A stretch of DNA of 64,000 nucleotides, taken from Hymenobacter cellulosilyticus (GTDB lineage Bacteria > Bacteroidota > Bacteroidia > Cytophagales > Hymenobacteraceae). The stretch covers positions 3,214,501 to 3,278,500 of the forward strand of contig NZ_CP095046.1 in assembly GCF_022919215.1 (NCBI RefSeq), given 5' to 3'. Each line of letters starts with the position of its first letter. Position 1 is the stretch's first letter. The notes below the pieces were generated by a model. It searched no databases. It saw only the letters and a program-made list of their open reading frames with translations, and was not told where the DNA came from. Below are positions 55,419-63,127 of this stretch, piece after piece. The position numbers and the translations under genes were made by a program.

Positions 55419-57748
55419 ATGGATACCGAACCAGCTTTCTTCGAAACCAACGCCACGCCGGGCGTCGTGGGCCTGCCGCTCGACCGGGTCGACGGCTTTG
55501 CCAAAGTAACCGGGCAGGCCAAGTACTCGGCCGAGTACAAGCTGCCGGGCCTGACCTACGGCGTGCTGCGCACCAGCGAAATTGCCCGGGGCCGGATTCA
55601 GAGTATTGATACCAGCGCGGCGGCCCGGGAGCCCGGCGTCATTGCCATCTTGACCCACCTGAACCTGCCCAAGCTGGCCAAAACGCCCAACACCCCCGAC
55701 GATAAAAAGGCCATTGGCGCGCCCATGGGCTTTCTGCCCCTGACCTCCGACCAGGTGCACTACGCTGGTCAGCCGGTAGCCCTGGTAGTGGCCGACACCA
55801 TTGAGCGGGCCCTGCACGCGGCTTCACTGGTGAAGGTGCAGTACGCGGTGGAAAAGCCCGTTACCTCGTTTTTGGACCCGCAGGCGAAGATATTCGACCC
55901 GGAGAAGGTGCAGGACGGCAAAACGCCCGGCCATACCCGGCGCGGCAACCCCCAGGAAGCCTTTGCCGCCGCCCCCATTCAGCTTACGGCCACCTACGAA
56001 CACGCCATCAACCACCACAACCCCATGGAGCCCGGCGCCACTACGGCCGTGTGGGACGGCCCTGAGCGGCTGACGGTCTACGAGTCGACGCAGGGGGTGA
56101 CGCGCACGCAGAAGGCCCTGAGCACCATGCTGGGTTTGCCCACCGAGCAGGTGCGGGTGGTAACCCGGTATCTGGGCGGCGGCTTCGGCTGCAAAGGCTC
56201 GACCTGGCCCCATACCATCTTGACGGTGCAGGCAGCCAAAGCCTTGGGCCGGCCCGTGTGCTTGTCCTTGACCCGCCCGCAGATGTTTACCGGTATGGGG
56301 CACCGCGAAGACCAACACCAGACCCTCAAGCTGGGCGCGACCAAGGAAGGTAAGCTCACGGCCCTGATTCACGAGAAGACCTCCACGACTTCGCCCTGGG
56401 ACAACTACGCCGAGCCCAACAGCCGCATTATCAATCTGCTCTATAACTGTCCCACGTTCGAGTCGACCTACCAGCTGGGGCGGGCCAACGTGATGACCTC
56501 CACCTTTACCCGGGCCCCCGGTGAGGCTCCTGGTTCCTTCGCCATAGAGTGCTCGATGGACGACTTGGCCTACCAGCTTGGCATCGACCCGCTGCAGATC
56601 CGGCTCTTGAACTACGCCGACAAGGACCCCACCAACGGCAAGCCCTGGAGCAGCAAGAGCCTGAAGCAGTGCTACGCCCGCGGCGCGGAGCTCTTCGGCT
56701 GGAGCAAGCGCAACCCCCGCAACGGGGCTACCCGCAACGGGAAATACCTGATTGGCTACGGCATGGCCACGGCCAGCTACCCGGTGCACAACAACCAGGG
56801 CACGGCCCGAGTGCGCCTCTACGCCGACGGCCATGCCCTGGTCCAAACCGGCGCTACTGACCTGGGCACGGGCACCTACACCGTCATGACCCAGGTAGCG
56901 GCCGACTCCCTGGGCATAGCGCCCGACAAAGTCCGCTTTGAGCTGGGCGACACCCGCCTGCCCACGGCGCCCAACTCGGGCGGCTCGGTGGCGGCCGGCA
57001 CGGTGTCGTCGTCTATCTACATGGCGGCCCAGGACGTATGGCAAAAGCTTATCAAGCAGGCCGTGACGGATAAAAAGTCGCCGCTGTTCCGGGCCAAGCC
57101 CGCCGATGTGGTAGTGGAAAAGGGCCGGATGCAGCTCAAAGCCGACAAAACGAAAGGGGAGGACTTCATGACCCTGATGAAGCGCGCCGAAATGGCCGAC
57201 ATTGAGGGTATGGGCAACGGCAAGTACGGGGCTGGCTACGAAACCGGCATGGCCCCGGGCCCGCCAGCTCGGGCCACGAAGACGACAAGGGCGGCCACTC
57301 CATGCACTCCTTCGGCACCCACTTCTGCGAGGTGCGCGTCGACCCGGAAGTGGGCACCGTGCGCGTCACGCGCTGGGTGAGTGTGCACGCGGCCGGCCGC
57401 ATTCTAAACGCCAAGACGGCCCGCAGCCAGATTATCGGCGGCAGCATCTTCGGCATCGGCGCGGCCCTGATGGAGGAAACCTTCCGGGACCCCAACCTAG
57501 CCCGCTACACCAACGCCAGCCTGGGCGAGTACCACATTCCCGTCAATGCCGACATTCCCAACATGACCGTGGAGTTCATCGAGGAGCACGACCCCTACAT
57601 CAACGCCATGGGCGTGAAGGGCATCGGCGAAATCTCGATGGTGGGCGTGGCCGCCGCTGTAGCCAACGCCGTATTCCACGCCACCGGCAAGCGCATCCGC
57701 AGCCTGCCGATTACCCCGGATAAGGTGATGAACAGTCTGGCTGTGTAA
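55419..57748 (+). CDS. Aldehyde oxidoreductase molybdopterin subunit (PaoC/YagR-like; frameshifted)
   Basis: If repaired this is a 776-aa molybdenum subunit that oxidises aldehydes to carboxylic acids. Visible motifs: 'GLPLDRVDGFAKVTGQAKYS', 'YEHAINHHNPMEPGATTAVW', 'YLGGGFGCKGSTWPHTILTV', 'TRAPGEAPGSFAIECSMDDL', 'QTGATDLGTGTYTVMTQVAA', and the catalytic Glu in GVKGIGEISMVGVAAAVAN. The literal frame ends at 57380. One extra C near 57260-57262 gives GPASSGHEDDKGGHSMHSFG and an open frame to 57748 (2,331 = 777 codons). The partner genes are the two subunits upstream. It would fold in the cytoplasm and travel with the Tat-bearing small subunit. Confidence 0.88.
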
Positions 57749-58064
57749 GGGTGTTCTTGCCAAAGCTAGGAACCTAGAAACCTAATTAATAGAGCGAAAG
57801 AGTTAGTTCCCCTCCTCAGATGAGGAGGGGTTAGGGGAGGTTGAAACAGGTGAACGACTTTTTAGAACTAGTTATAGTAGCCGTTCAACGCTCCGGTCAA
57901 CCACCCTAGCCCCTCCTCATCTGAGGAGGGGAACTAGCTTTTCTAACTCTACCCTCTAGCTTTCCTAGCTCTTCAACCTAGCTTCTAACTCTGCCTCAAG
58001 GCAGCTTTAGCGTACCCTGTGCAGCTTTTGCCCGTACTAGCTAGTCAGTACGCTTTTACCTCTT
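57749..58064. other. Intergenic stretch dominated by an inverted repeat
   Basis: Apart from the repeat at 57806-57935, a run of CTAG-rich words (CTAGCT, CCTAGCT) fills 57935-57985. No gene is seen. Confidence 0.45.
57806..57935. repeat. Inverted repeat with AGTTCCCCTCCTCAGATGAG arms
   Basis: The left arm (57806-57843) contains a small palindrome (CCCCTCCTCA G ATGAGGAGGGG type) and runs on as TTAGGGGAGGTTG. The right arm (57898-57935) reads CAACCACCCTAGCCCCTCCT and on to GGGGAACT, its near-perfect reverse complement. About 54 bases separate them. It looks like a mobile intergenic element of the short palindromic type and may end the paoABC transcript. Confidence 0.6.
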
Positions 58065-59249
58065 ATGAACGAATTACAACGTCTTATCCTCGCCTACGAC
58101 GAGCACCGTGCTGCTGGCCGGGCCTGCGCCCTGGCCTCGGTGGTGGATGTGGCCGGCTCGGCCTACCGCCGGCCCGGGGCCCGTATGCTCGTCACCGAAG
58201 ACGGGCAATTAACTGGGGCCATTAGCGGGGCTGCCTGGAGGGAGATGCCCGCCGCCGGGCCCGCCAAACGATATTGCAGGGCCGCCCCACGGTGGTTACC
58301 TACGACTCGACCGACCCCGAAGACGACCTGCAGTTCGGGGCAGCGCTGGGTTGCCAGGGCATCGTGCAGATCTTGCTCGAGCCCCTCGACTTCCAGAACC
58401 CCGACAACCCACTGGAGCTGCTGCGCCGCTGGGCTGCGGGCGTGGAGGCTCCCGCCGTGGTGGCTACCGTGTTTAGCCTGAGCGGTACCGCCGCCAATGC
58501 CCAGGTCGGGGAGCGGCTGTTGCTGACTTCGCAGGGAGAGGTGGAAGGCAGTCTGCGGGAAAGCTTCGAGCTGTATTCAACCATTCTGACCGAAGCCCGG
58601 GCGGCGTTGGCGGCTGGTCAGCCGGCCACGCGGCACTTTCCGCTCGGGGCTGCCACGGTGCGGGTGAGTCTGGAGATACTGCGGCCCCGGTGCGCCTGAC
58701 GGTGTACGGGGCCGGCAACGACGTGCAGCCGGTGGTGCGCCTGGCGACCGGCCTGGGCTGGCGGGTGCAGGTCGTGGATGGGCGACCCAACCAAGCCCAG
58801 GCCCTGCGCTTTCCCGAGGCCGAAACCGTGCGGGTGCTGCCCCTGGCTCAGGTAGAACAGGAGCCCTACGACCGGAGTTTCGCCCTGCTGATGACCCACA
58901 ACTATTACTACGACCTGGCCGTGCTGCGCCACCTGCTGGCTGGTCCCGCGCCCTACATCGGCCTGCTGGGGCCGCGCAAGAAATACGACCGGCTGCTGGA
59001 AGACCTCAGACAAGACGTGCCCAACGCTGCCGAGCAGCTCGCCGGCCGGCTCTACAGCCCCATTGGCCTGAACCTGGGGCCGAGACGCCCGAGGAAATTG
59101 CCCTTTCCATTGTGGCCGAGATTCAGGCGGTGCTGGCCGGGCGGCCCGCGGGCTTCTTGCGCGACTCGCCCCACCCGATTCACCCGCCCCTGCAAGCCAA
59201 CGGCCCGCTGGTGGCCGAGGGGCGCACCACGGCCGCCTGTGACCTCTGA
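58065..59249 (+). CDS. XdhC/PaoD-like molybdenum-cofactor chaperone (three frameshifts)
   Basis: If repaired this is a 395-aa XdhC-family protein that binds molybdopterin cofactor and loads it into the large subunit. N-terminal motif 'VVDVAGSAYRRPGARMLVTE' and 'DGQLTGAISGGCLEGDARRR' (after repair); Rossmann part 'RLTVYGAGNDVQPVVRLATG' and 'LLMTHNYYYDLAVLRHLL'; then 'IGLLGPRKKYDRLLEDLRQD' and 'SPIGLNLGAETPEEIALSIV' (after repair). Single bases are missing at GGGG 58227-58230, CCCC 58685-58688 and GGGG 59076-59079. Three added bases make 1,188 = 396 codons. It overlaps the next gene by 11 bases. Confidence 0.85.
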
Positions 59250-59823
59250 TAACGCCCTGATTCTGCTGGCCGCCGGAGCTTCCACCCGCCTGGGGCAGCC
59301 CAAGCAACTGCTGCACTACCAGGGCCAGACCCTGCTGCGCCGCGCCGCCCAAACCGCCGTGACGGCCGCCCAGGGCGGGTCGGTGCTCGTCGTAACCGGG
59401 GCCTTGCACGCCGAGCTGCTGCCCGAATTAGCCGGCCTGCCGGTGCGGGTGGTGCAGTGCGCGGAGTGGGAGCGGGGTATGGGCGCCTCGCTTAAAACCG
59501 GCCTGGCGGCCCTGGAAACTGCTCGTCCGCTCACAGTCGTTACTGTTTTGCTCTGCGACCAGCCCCACGTCACGCCCGAGCTGCTGGCCCAGTTGCGCCA
59601 AGCACAGGCTACTTCCGGCCAGCCCATCGTGGCAACGGAGTACGCCGGAGTGCGGGGCGTGCCGGTGCTCTTCGCAGGAGCGGCGCTGCCCCTGCTGCGC
59701 ACCCTGCCCGATGCCGCCGGGGCCGCCCAGCTGCTGCGCCGCCACCCCAAGCTGGTCGCCGCCGTGCCCTTCGCCGCCGCCGCCGTGGATGTAGACACCC
59801 CGAGCAGTACCAGCAGCTGCTAG
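59239..59823 (+). CDS. Molybdopterin cytidylyltransferase-like nucleotidyltransferase (MocA/MobA family)
   Basis: The protein of about 195 aa has the family signature ALILLAAGASTRLGQPKQLL at its N-terminus and 'VVTVLLCDQPHVTPELLAQL' in mid-sequence. MocA attaches CMP to molybdopterin to make the cytosine dinucleotide form used by PaoABC. The position behind the chaperone suits that, though MobA-like is also possible. The start is GTG at 59239, inside the chaperone stop. The literal end at 59823 reads DVDTPSSTSSC. One extra C in CCCC 59798-59801 would give the family-like ending VDVDTPEQYQQLLA, after which the frame runs to 59921 through a repeat. Confidence 0.82.
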   Translation: MTSDNALILLAAGASTRLGQPKQLLHYQGQTLLRRAAQTAVTAAQGGSVLVVTGALHAELLPELAGLPVRVVQCAEWERGMGASLKTGLAALETARPLTVVTVLLCDQPHVTPELLAQLRQAQATSGQPIVATEYAGVRGVPVLFAGAALPLLRTLPDAAGAAQLLRRHPKLVAAVPFAAAAVDVDTPSSTSSC

Positions 59824-59858
59824 CCACCAACTCCCCATCTCTGTCATCCTCCCCCGCT

Positions 59859-60018
59859 TGTCATCCTGAGCACAGCGAAGGACCTTCCTCACTTAACCCA
59901 CTGCGTCTTATACCGATGTGACAAAGCCCTTCACTACACTTGTGGTACAGGGCTTTATTTCGTTGAAGAGAACTTGTCACGAGGAGGAGGAAGGTCCTTT
60001 GCTGTGCTCAGGATGGCA
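59859..60018. repeat. Inverted repeat TGTCATCCTGAGCACAGCGA with nested terminator hairpin
   Basis: The left arm (59859-59890, ending GGACCTTCCTC) and right arm (59987-60018, GAGGAAGGTCC through CAGGATGGCA) are nearly perfect complements. Between them AAAGCCCT/AGGGCTTT (about 59925-59957) forms a smaller hairpin followed by ATTT. It is related in style to the GTCATGCTGAGC elements elsewhere and lies after the mocA-like gene. Confidence 0.6.
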
Positions 60019-60166
60019 GGTGATTTTGTGAATTGTTATGATAATGGCGAAGAGTTGGAGGATATGTAACTACTGATTGAAAATATCTTAATCAAAGGGG
60101 CTATGTGTTGAATATTATATAAATAGCTCCCGCTATATTACTAGCTCATCTTTAACCCTTTTACCT

Positions 60167-60574
60167 ATGCCTATCGAATATTCTCTGGCTGAGCGCGGCA
60201 ACCCCGCCAAGCCCAACGAAGCCAAGAAGTTTTATGCTAGTGCCAAAAGCACGGGCGAAACCACCGTCCGCGACTTAGCGGAGCGTATCAGCGACATTTC
60301 CACGGTGAGTACGGTCGACGTAATGGCCGTGTTAGAAGCCTTGTTCCAAACCGTTCCGCGCGAACTTACTAGTGGCCGTATCGTGCGCATGGGCGAGTTT
60401 GGCTCTTTTCGGGTGACGCTACGCGGCGAAGGAGCCGAGTCGGTGAAGACCTTCGATGCCAGCCTTATTACCGATGTAAACGTAAGCTTCAACCCAGGCC
60501 GGCTCTTCGACCTAGCTATGCAAGGCGCCCAGCTACGCCGCTCGGAAGTAGATAAGCTCAACGGCGCGAAGTAA
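60167..60574 (+). CDS. HU-family (histone-like) DNA-binding protein
   Basis: The 135-aa protein is of the Bacteroidota 'histone-like' HU type (TIGR01201-like). It has an N-terminal extension (MPIEYSLAERGNPAKPNEAK), an HU core with 'TVRDLAERISDISTVSTVDV', and the beta-arm 'GRIVRMGEFGSFRVTLRGEG'. It would bind and bend chromosomal DNA. An AT-rich stretch just upstream (60105-60145, TTGAATATTATATAAATAGC) is a plausible promoter. It has its own terminator and is not part of the neighbouring operons. It has an ATG start and no frameshift. Confidence 0.9.
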   Translation: MPIEYSLAERGNPAKPNEAKKFYASAKSTGETTVRDLAERISDISTVSTVDVMAVLEALFQTVPRELTSGRIVRMGEFGSFRVTLRGEGAESVKTFDASLITDVNVSFNPGRLFDLAMQGAQLRRSEVDKLNGAK

Positions 60575-60579
60575 CCCAG

Positions 60580-60620
60580 AAATCGACGGGACCTTTTTCA
60601 AAAAGGTCCCGTCGATTTTT
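60580..60620 (+). terminator. Strong terminator after HU
   Basis: AAATCGACGGGACCTTTTT and AAAAAGGTCCCGTCGATTT are perfect complements with one base between them, followed by T's. A second, less perfect stem (AAAATCGTCC... with GACGGGACGATTT) follows immediately to about 60660. Confidence 0.8.
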
Positions 60621-60775
60621 AAAATCGTCCTGTCCATTTTTAAAATCGACGGGACGATTTGCGCAAACGGACGGCTCCGTTTGGTTTAGCACTCTGCGGG
60701 CCTGCCAAATCCGGCAGGCCCGTTATTTTTGGGGCCGGGCCACTTCCCGCGCCCGGCATCCTTACCTTTCGTGCT

Positions 60776-62227
60776 ATGTCCAAGCAACCCGCCACCCCGC
60801 CGCCCGCCTACTTCCTCTCCCTCAGCCTGGAAAACGTACGCAGCTTCGGAGAGAAGCAGACGATATATTTCACCAAAGGCGGGGAGAAATACCAAGAAAC
60901 ATCTGAAGATCAAATAGGCGATGGGGAGCCGGCACAATGGACTATTATACTTGGAGATAATGCAGTTGGTAAAACAACATTACTCAAAGCTTTAGCGGCA
61001 TTGATACCGAGTAAAGAAGCATTAAAGAAAGGGCCTCTCAAAACTGACAATAACTTCTATTTCCTACCTGCATATTCTAGTAGTTGGGGGCATAATTGGA
61101 CTGTCTCTCGTTTTAGCGGTAATAGTAATTATAGAGCAGAAACAAGTTATCTTATGTATGTGGCATGCAAGGGTAAATTTCTTTCTGATTTTTCAGGAAA
61201 GCCTTATGATTCCAAGACTAGCCATTTTATGGCTAACATACATACCTCGTACGGGAGAGATACACCGGATTATAATACATTCTCATTAGTCGATAAGAGT
61301 GATTTGGGCTTAATATGTTATGGGTATGGCGCTGGCCGTACAGTAGGAAATTCAACAATAGGAGAAGTTCCTGATGAATTAGATACCTGTGCCAGCCTTT
61401 TCGATGACCGTGCCGACCTGCTCAATCCCGAAGAGTGGTTTCTAAACATCGATTACGGCAGTAAGCTAGCCGGTGATAATGCCGAGCAGTTGAACAGAGC
61501 CCGGTCTTTAGTTGAAGAGATGCTAAAGACGGTCTTGCCGGGCGTCACAGAGTTGCGCATAGCTTCGACTGGCACGCCTCAGAAGCCCCAGATCAGTTTG
61601 CAATTCCTCTTGTTCGATACTTGGGTGCGGCTGCGTGACATGAGCCTGGGATACCAAACCCTGGTCGTGTGGCTTACCGACTTCGCCAGCAAGCTCTTCA
61701 TCCGCTACCCCGATAGCCCGAATCCTCTGGAAGAGCCGGCCATCGTGCTCATTGATGAAATCGACCTGCACCTGCACCCAAGTTGGCAGCGCAAGCTCAT
61801 TGGCTTCCTCAGCGGCATCTTCAAGAACACCCAGTTTATTGCCACCGCCCACAGCCCCTTAGTAGTGCAGGCCGCCGGCGACGCCAATGCCAACGTGGTA
61901 CTGCTCAAGCGCGAAGGCGACCAGACAATCGTATACCAGAACCCCGAGGACGTGCGCGGCTGGCGTATCGACCAAATTCTGACTAGCAGCTTCTTCAATC
62001 TGGAAACGGCCCGCTCCCTCGAAACCGAGAAGAAGCTGGAGCGCCAGGCGAAGCTGCTCAACAAGGCCAAGCTGACGGCCAAAGAGCGGCAGGAACTCGA
62101 CGCACTAACGCTCGAATTGGAAGGCCAACCTATGGGTAGCACCGGGGCCGAAAAAGAAGAGGCCGAGCTACTCCGCCAGATAGCCGAGCGCCTCGGCACA
62201 AACCTTCCTAAGCCGGCCGCCGAGTAA
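60776..62227 (+). CDS. AAA-family ATPase, PtuA-like (Septu-type defence)
   Basis: The 483-aa P-loop ATPase begins FLSLSLENVRSFGEKQTIYF, the usual start of the SMC/RecF/OLD-like AAA_21/23 group. Walker A: ILGDNAVGKTTLLKAL. It has a conserved 'GYGAGR', 'LRDMSLGYQTLVVWLTDF', Walker B VLIDEIDLHLHPSWQ, and 'QFIATAHSPLVVQAAGD'. A charged helical tail follows (ETEKKLERQAKLLNKAKLTA). It is directly joined to an HNH nuclease gene by a 1-base overlap (TAATG), the layout of PtuA-PtuB. I chose ATG 60776 over an ORF start at 60659. Base composition is 32-40% G+C in the two 60-base lines I counted in its first half and 53-63% in two lines of its second half, suggesting a mosaic or transferred origin. It may sense phage or license the nuclease. 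Confidence 0.85.
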   Translation: MSKQPATPPPAYFLSLSLENVRSFGEKQTIYFTKGGEKYQETSEDQIGDGEPAQWTIILGDNAVGKTTLLKALAALIPSKEALKKGPLKTDNNFYFLPAYSSSWGHNWTVSRFSGNSNYRAETSYLMYVACKGKFLSDFSGKPYDSKTSHFMANIHTSYGRDTPDYNTFSLVDKSDLGLICYGYGAGRTVGNSTIGEVPDELDTCASLFDDRADLLNPEEWFLNIDYGSKLAGDNAEQLNRARSLVEEMLKTVLPGVTELRIASTGTPQKPQISLQFLLFDTWVRLRDMSLGYQTLVVWLTDFASKLFIRYPDSPNPLEEPAIVLIDEIDLHLHPSWQRKLIGFLSGIFKNTQFIATAHSPLVVQAAGDANANVVLLKREGDQTIVYQNPEDVRGWRIDQILTSSFFNLETARSLETEKKLERQAKLLNKAKLTAKERQELDALTLELEGQPMGSTGAEKEEAELLRQIAERLGTNLPKPAAE

Positions 62228-63051
62228 TGATTCGGGTAAAGAAAACTCGCCGGGTACCCGCCGCGCTACAAACCGCCGACGTAACGGCAGCCCTCCATGC
62301 GCTGGAAGCCGGTTACGACGCGGCCCCCGCTGCCTGCCGGGCACCGCGCAACCAGTTGCTGCATGTGCCGGCCACGCTCTACAATATACCTGCCATCAAG
62401 GCCCGGCTCATTGCTGACCAGAAAGAGAAGTGCTGCTATTGCGAAGGTAAGCTGCTGCACATCGGCTACGGGGACGTAGAGCACTACCGGCCGAAGAACG
62501 GCTTTAAGCAAAGCCCAACCACCAAGCTCGAAAAGCCGGGATACTACTGGCTGGCCTATCAGTGGACCAATCTGCTCTTTACCTGTAAGCGCTGTAACGG
62601 CGGCCACAAGCGCAACTATTTCCCGTTGGCGAATCATCCGGCCGGCCGGGCTTATTGCCACCACGACGACCTAGGGCAGGAGCAACCCTTGCTACTCCAT
62701 CCAGTACTTGATAATCCGGCAGACCACATCAGGTTCCGGCGAGCCGTGGCCGTTGGCAAAACCGCACGGGGCCGGGCCACTATTACTATCTGCGGTCTGA
62801 ACCGCAAGCATACGCTAGAGCGCCGCCGAACCCACTTGGCGCACATGGAAAGTCACGATTTGATGGCCGATAAAGACATTACCACCATGTCAGCTACGGA
62901 CTTAGCCCGGGAGATAGCCAAGTGCGGAACTGCGCAGGCATTGGTACGCCGTATCCTACAAGCAAGAGCCATTCGAGACCAAGCCGCCCTCGACTCAGCC
63001 GAGTATGCCGGCATGGTGCGGGCCAACTTCCCCTTGTTACCGCAGCGTTAA
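62227..63051 (+). CDS. HNH endonuclease, PtuB-like (TIGR02646-like)
   Basis: The 274-aa protein carries the HNH fold with zinc ligands: first pair in EKCCYCEGKLL, the catalytic histidine region DVEHYRPKNGFKQ, and the second pair in LFTCKRCNGGHKRNYFPL. 'YWLAYQWTNLLFTCKRCN' and 'NHPAGRAYCHHDDLGQEQPL' match the TIGR02646 type, found beside AAA ATPases in Septu and in some retron systems. The ATG overlaps the last A of the ATPase stop. It is expected to cut DNA or RNA upon infection. No reverse transcriptase or msr/msd is seen in the flanks, so retron association is not supported here. Confidence 0.86.
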   Translation: MIRVKKTRRVPAALQTADVTAALHALEAGYDAAPAACRAPRNQLLHVPATLYNIPAIKARLIADQKEKCCYCEGKLLHIGYGDVEHYRPKNGFKQSPTTKLEKPGYYWLAYQWTNLLFTCKRCNGGHKRNYFPLANHPAGRAYCHHDDLGQEQPLLLHPVLDNPADHIRFRRAVAVGKTARGRATITICGLNRKHTLERRRTHLAHMESHDLMADKDITTMSATDLAREIAKCGTAQALVRRILQARAIRDQAALDSAEYAGMVRANFPLLPQR

Positions 63052-63127
63052 AGAAGCAAGCTCGGCAACGGCAACCCGGAATTCCCGTTATCTTGCCCAG
63101 CACCACACTGCCAACCTTTCAGCCCTC

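Noticed and set aside
53637..57748. Xanthine dehydrogenase
   Set aside because: The Tat signal and the four-Cys loop in the FAD subunit fit periplasmic aldehyde oxidoreductase (PaoABC) better.
59922..60166. Retron msr/msd or reverse transcriptase partner for the HNH/ATPase pair
   Set aside because: No reverse transcriptase ORF (YXDD) is found in the flanks. The structured DNA here is explained by the interspersed inverted repeat.
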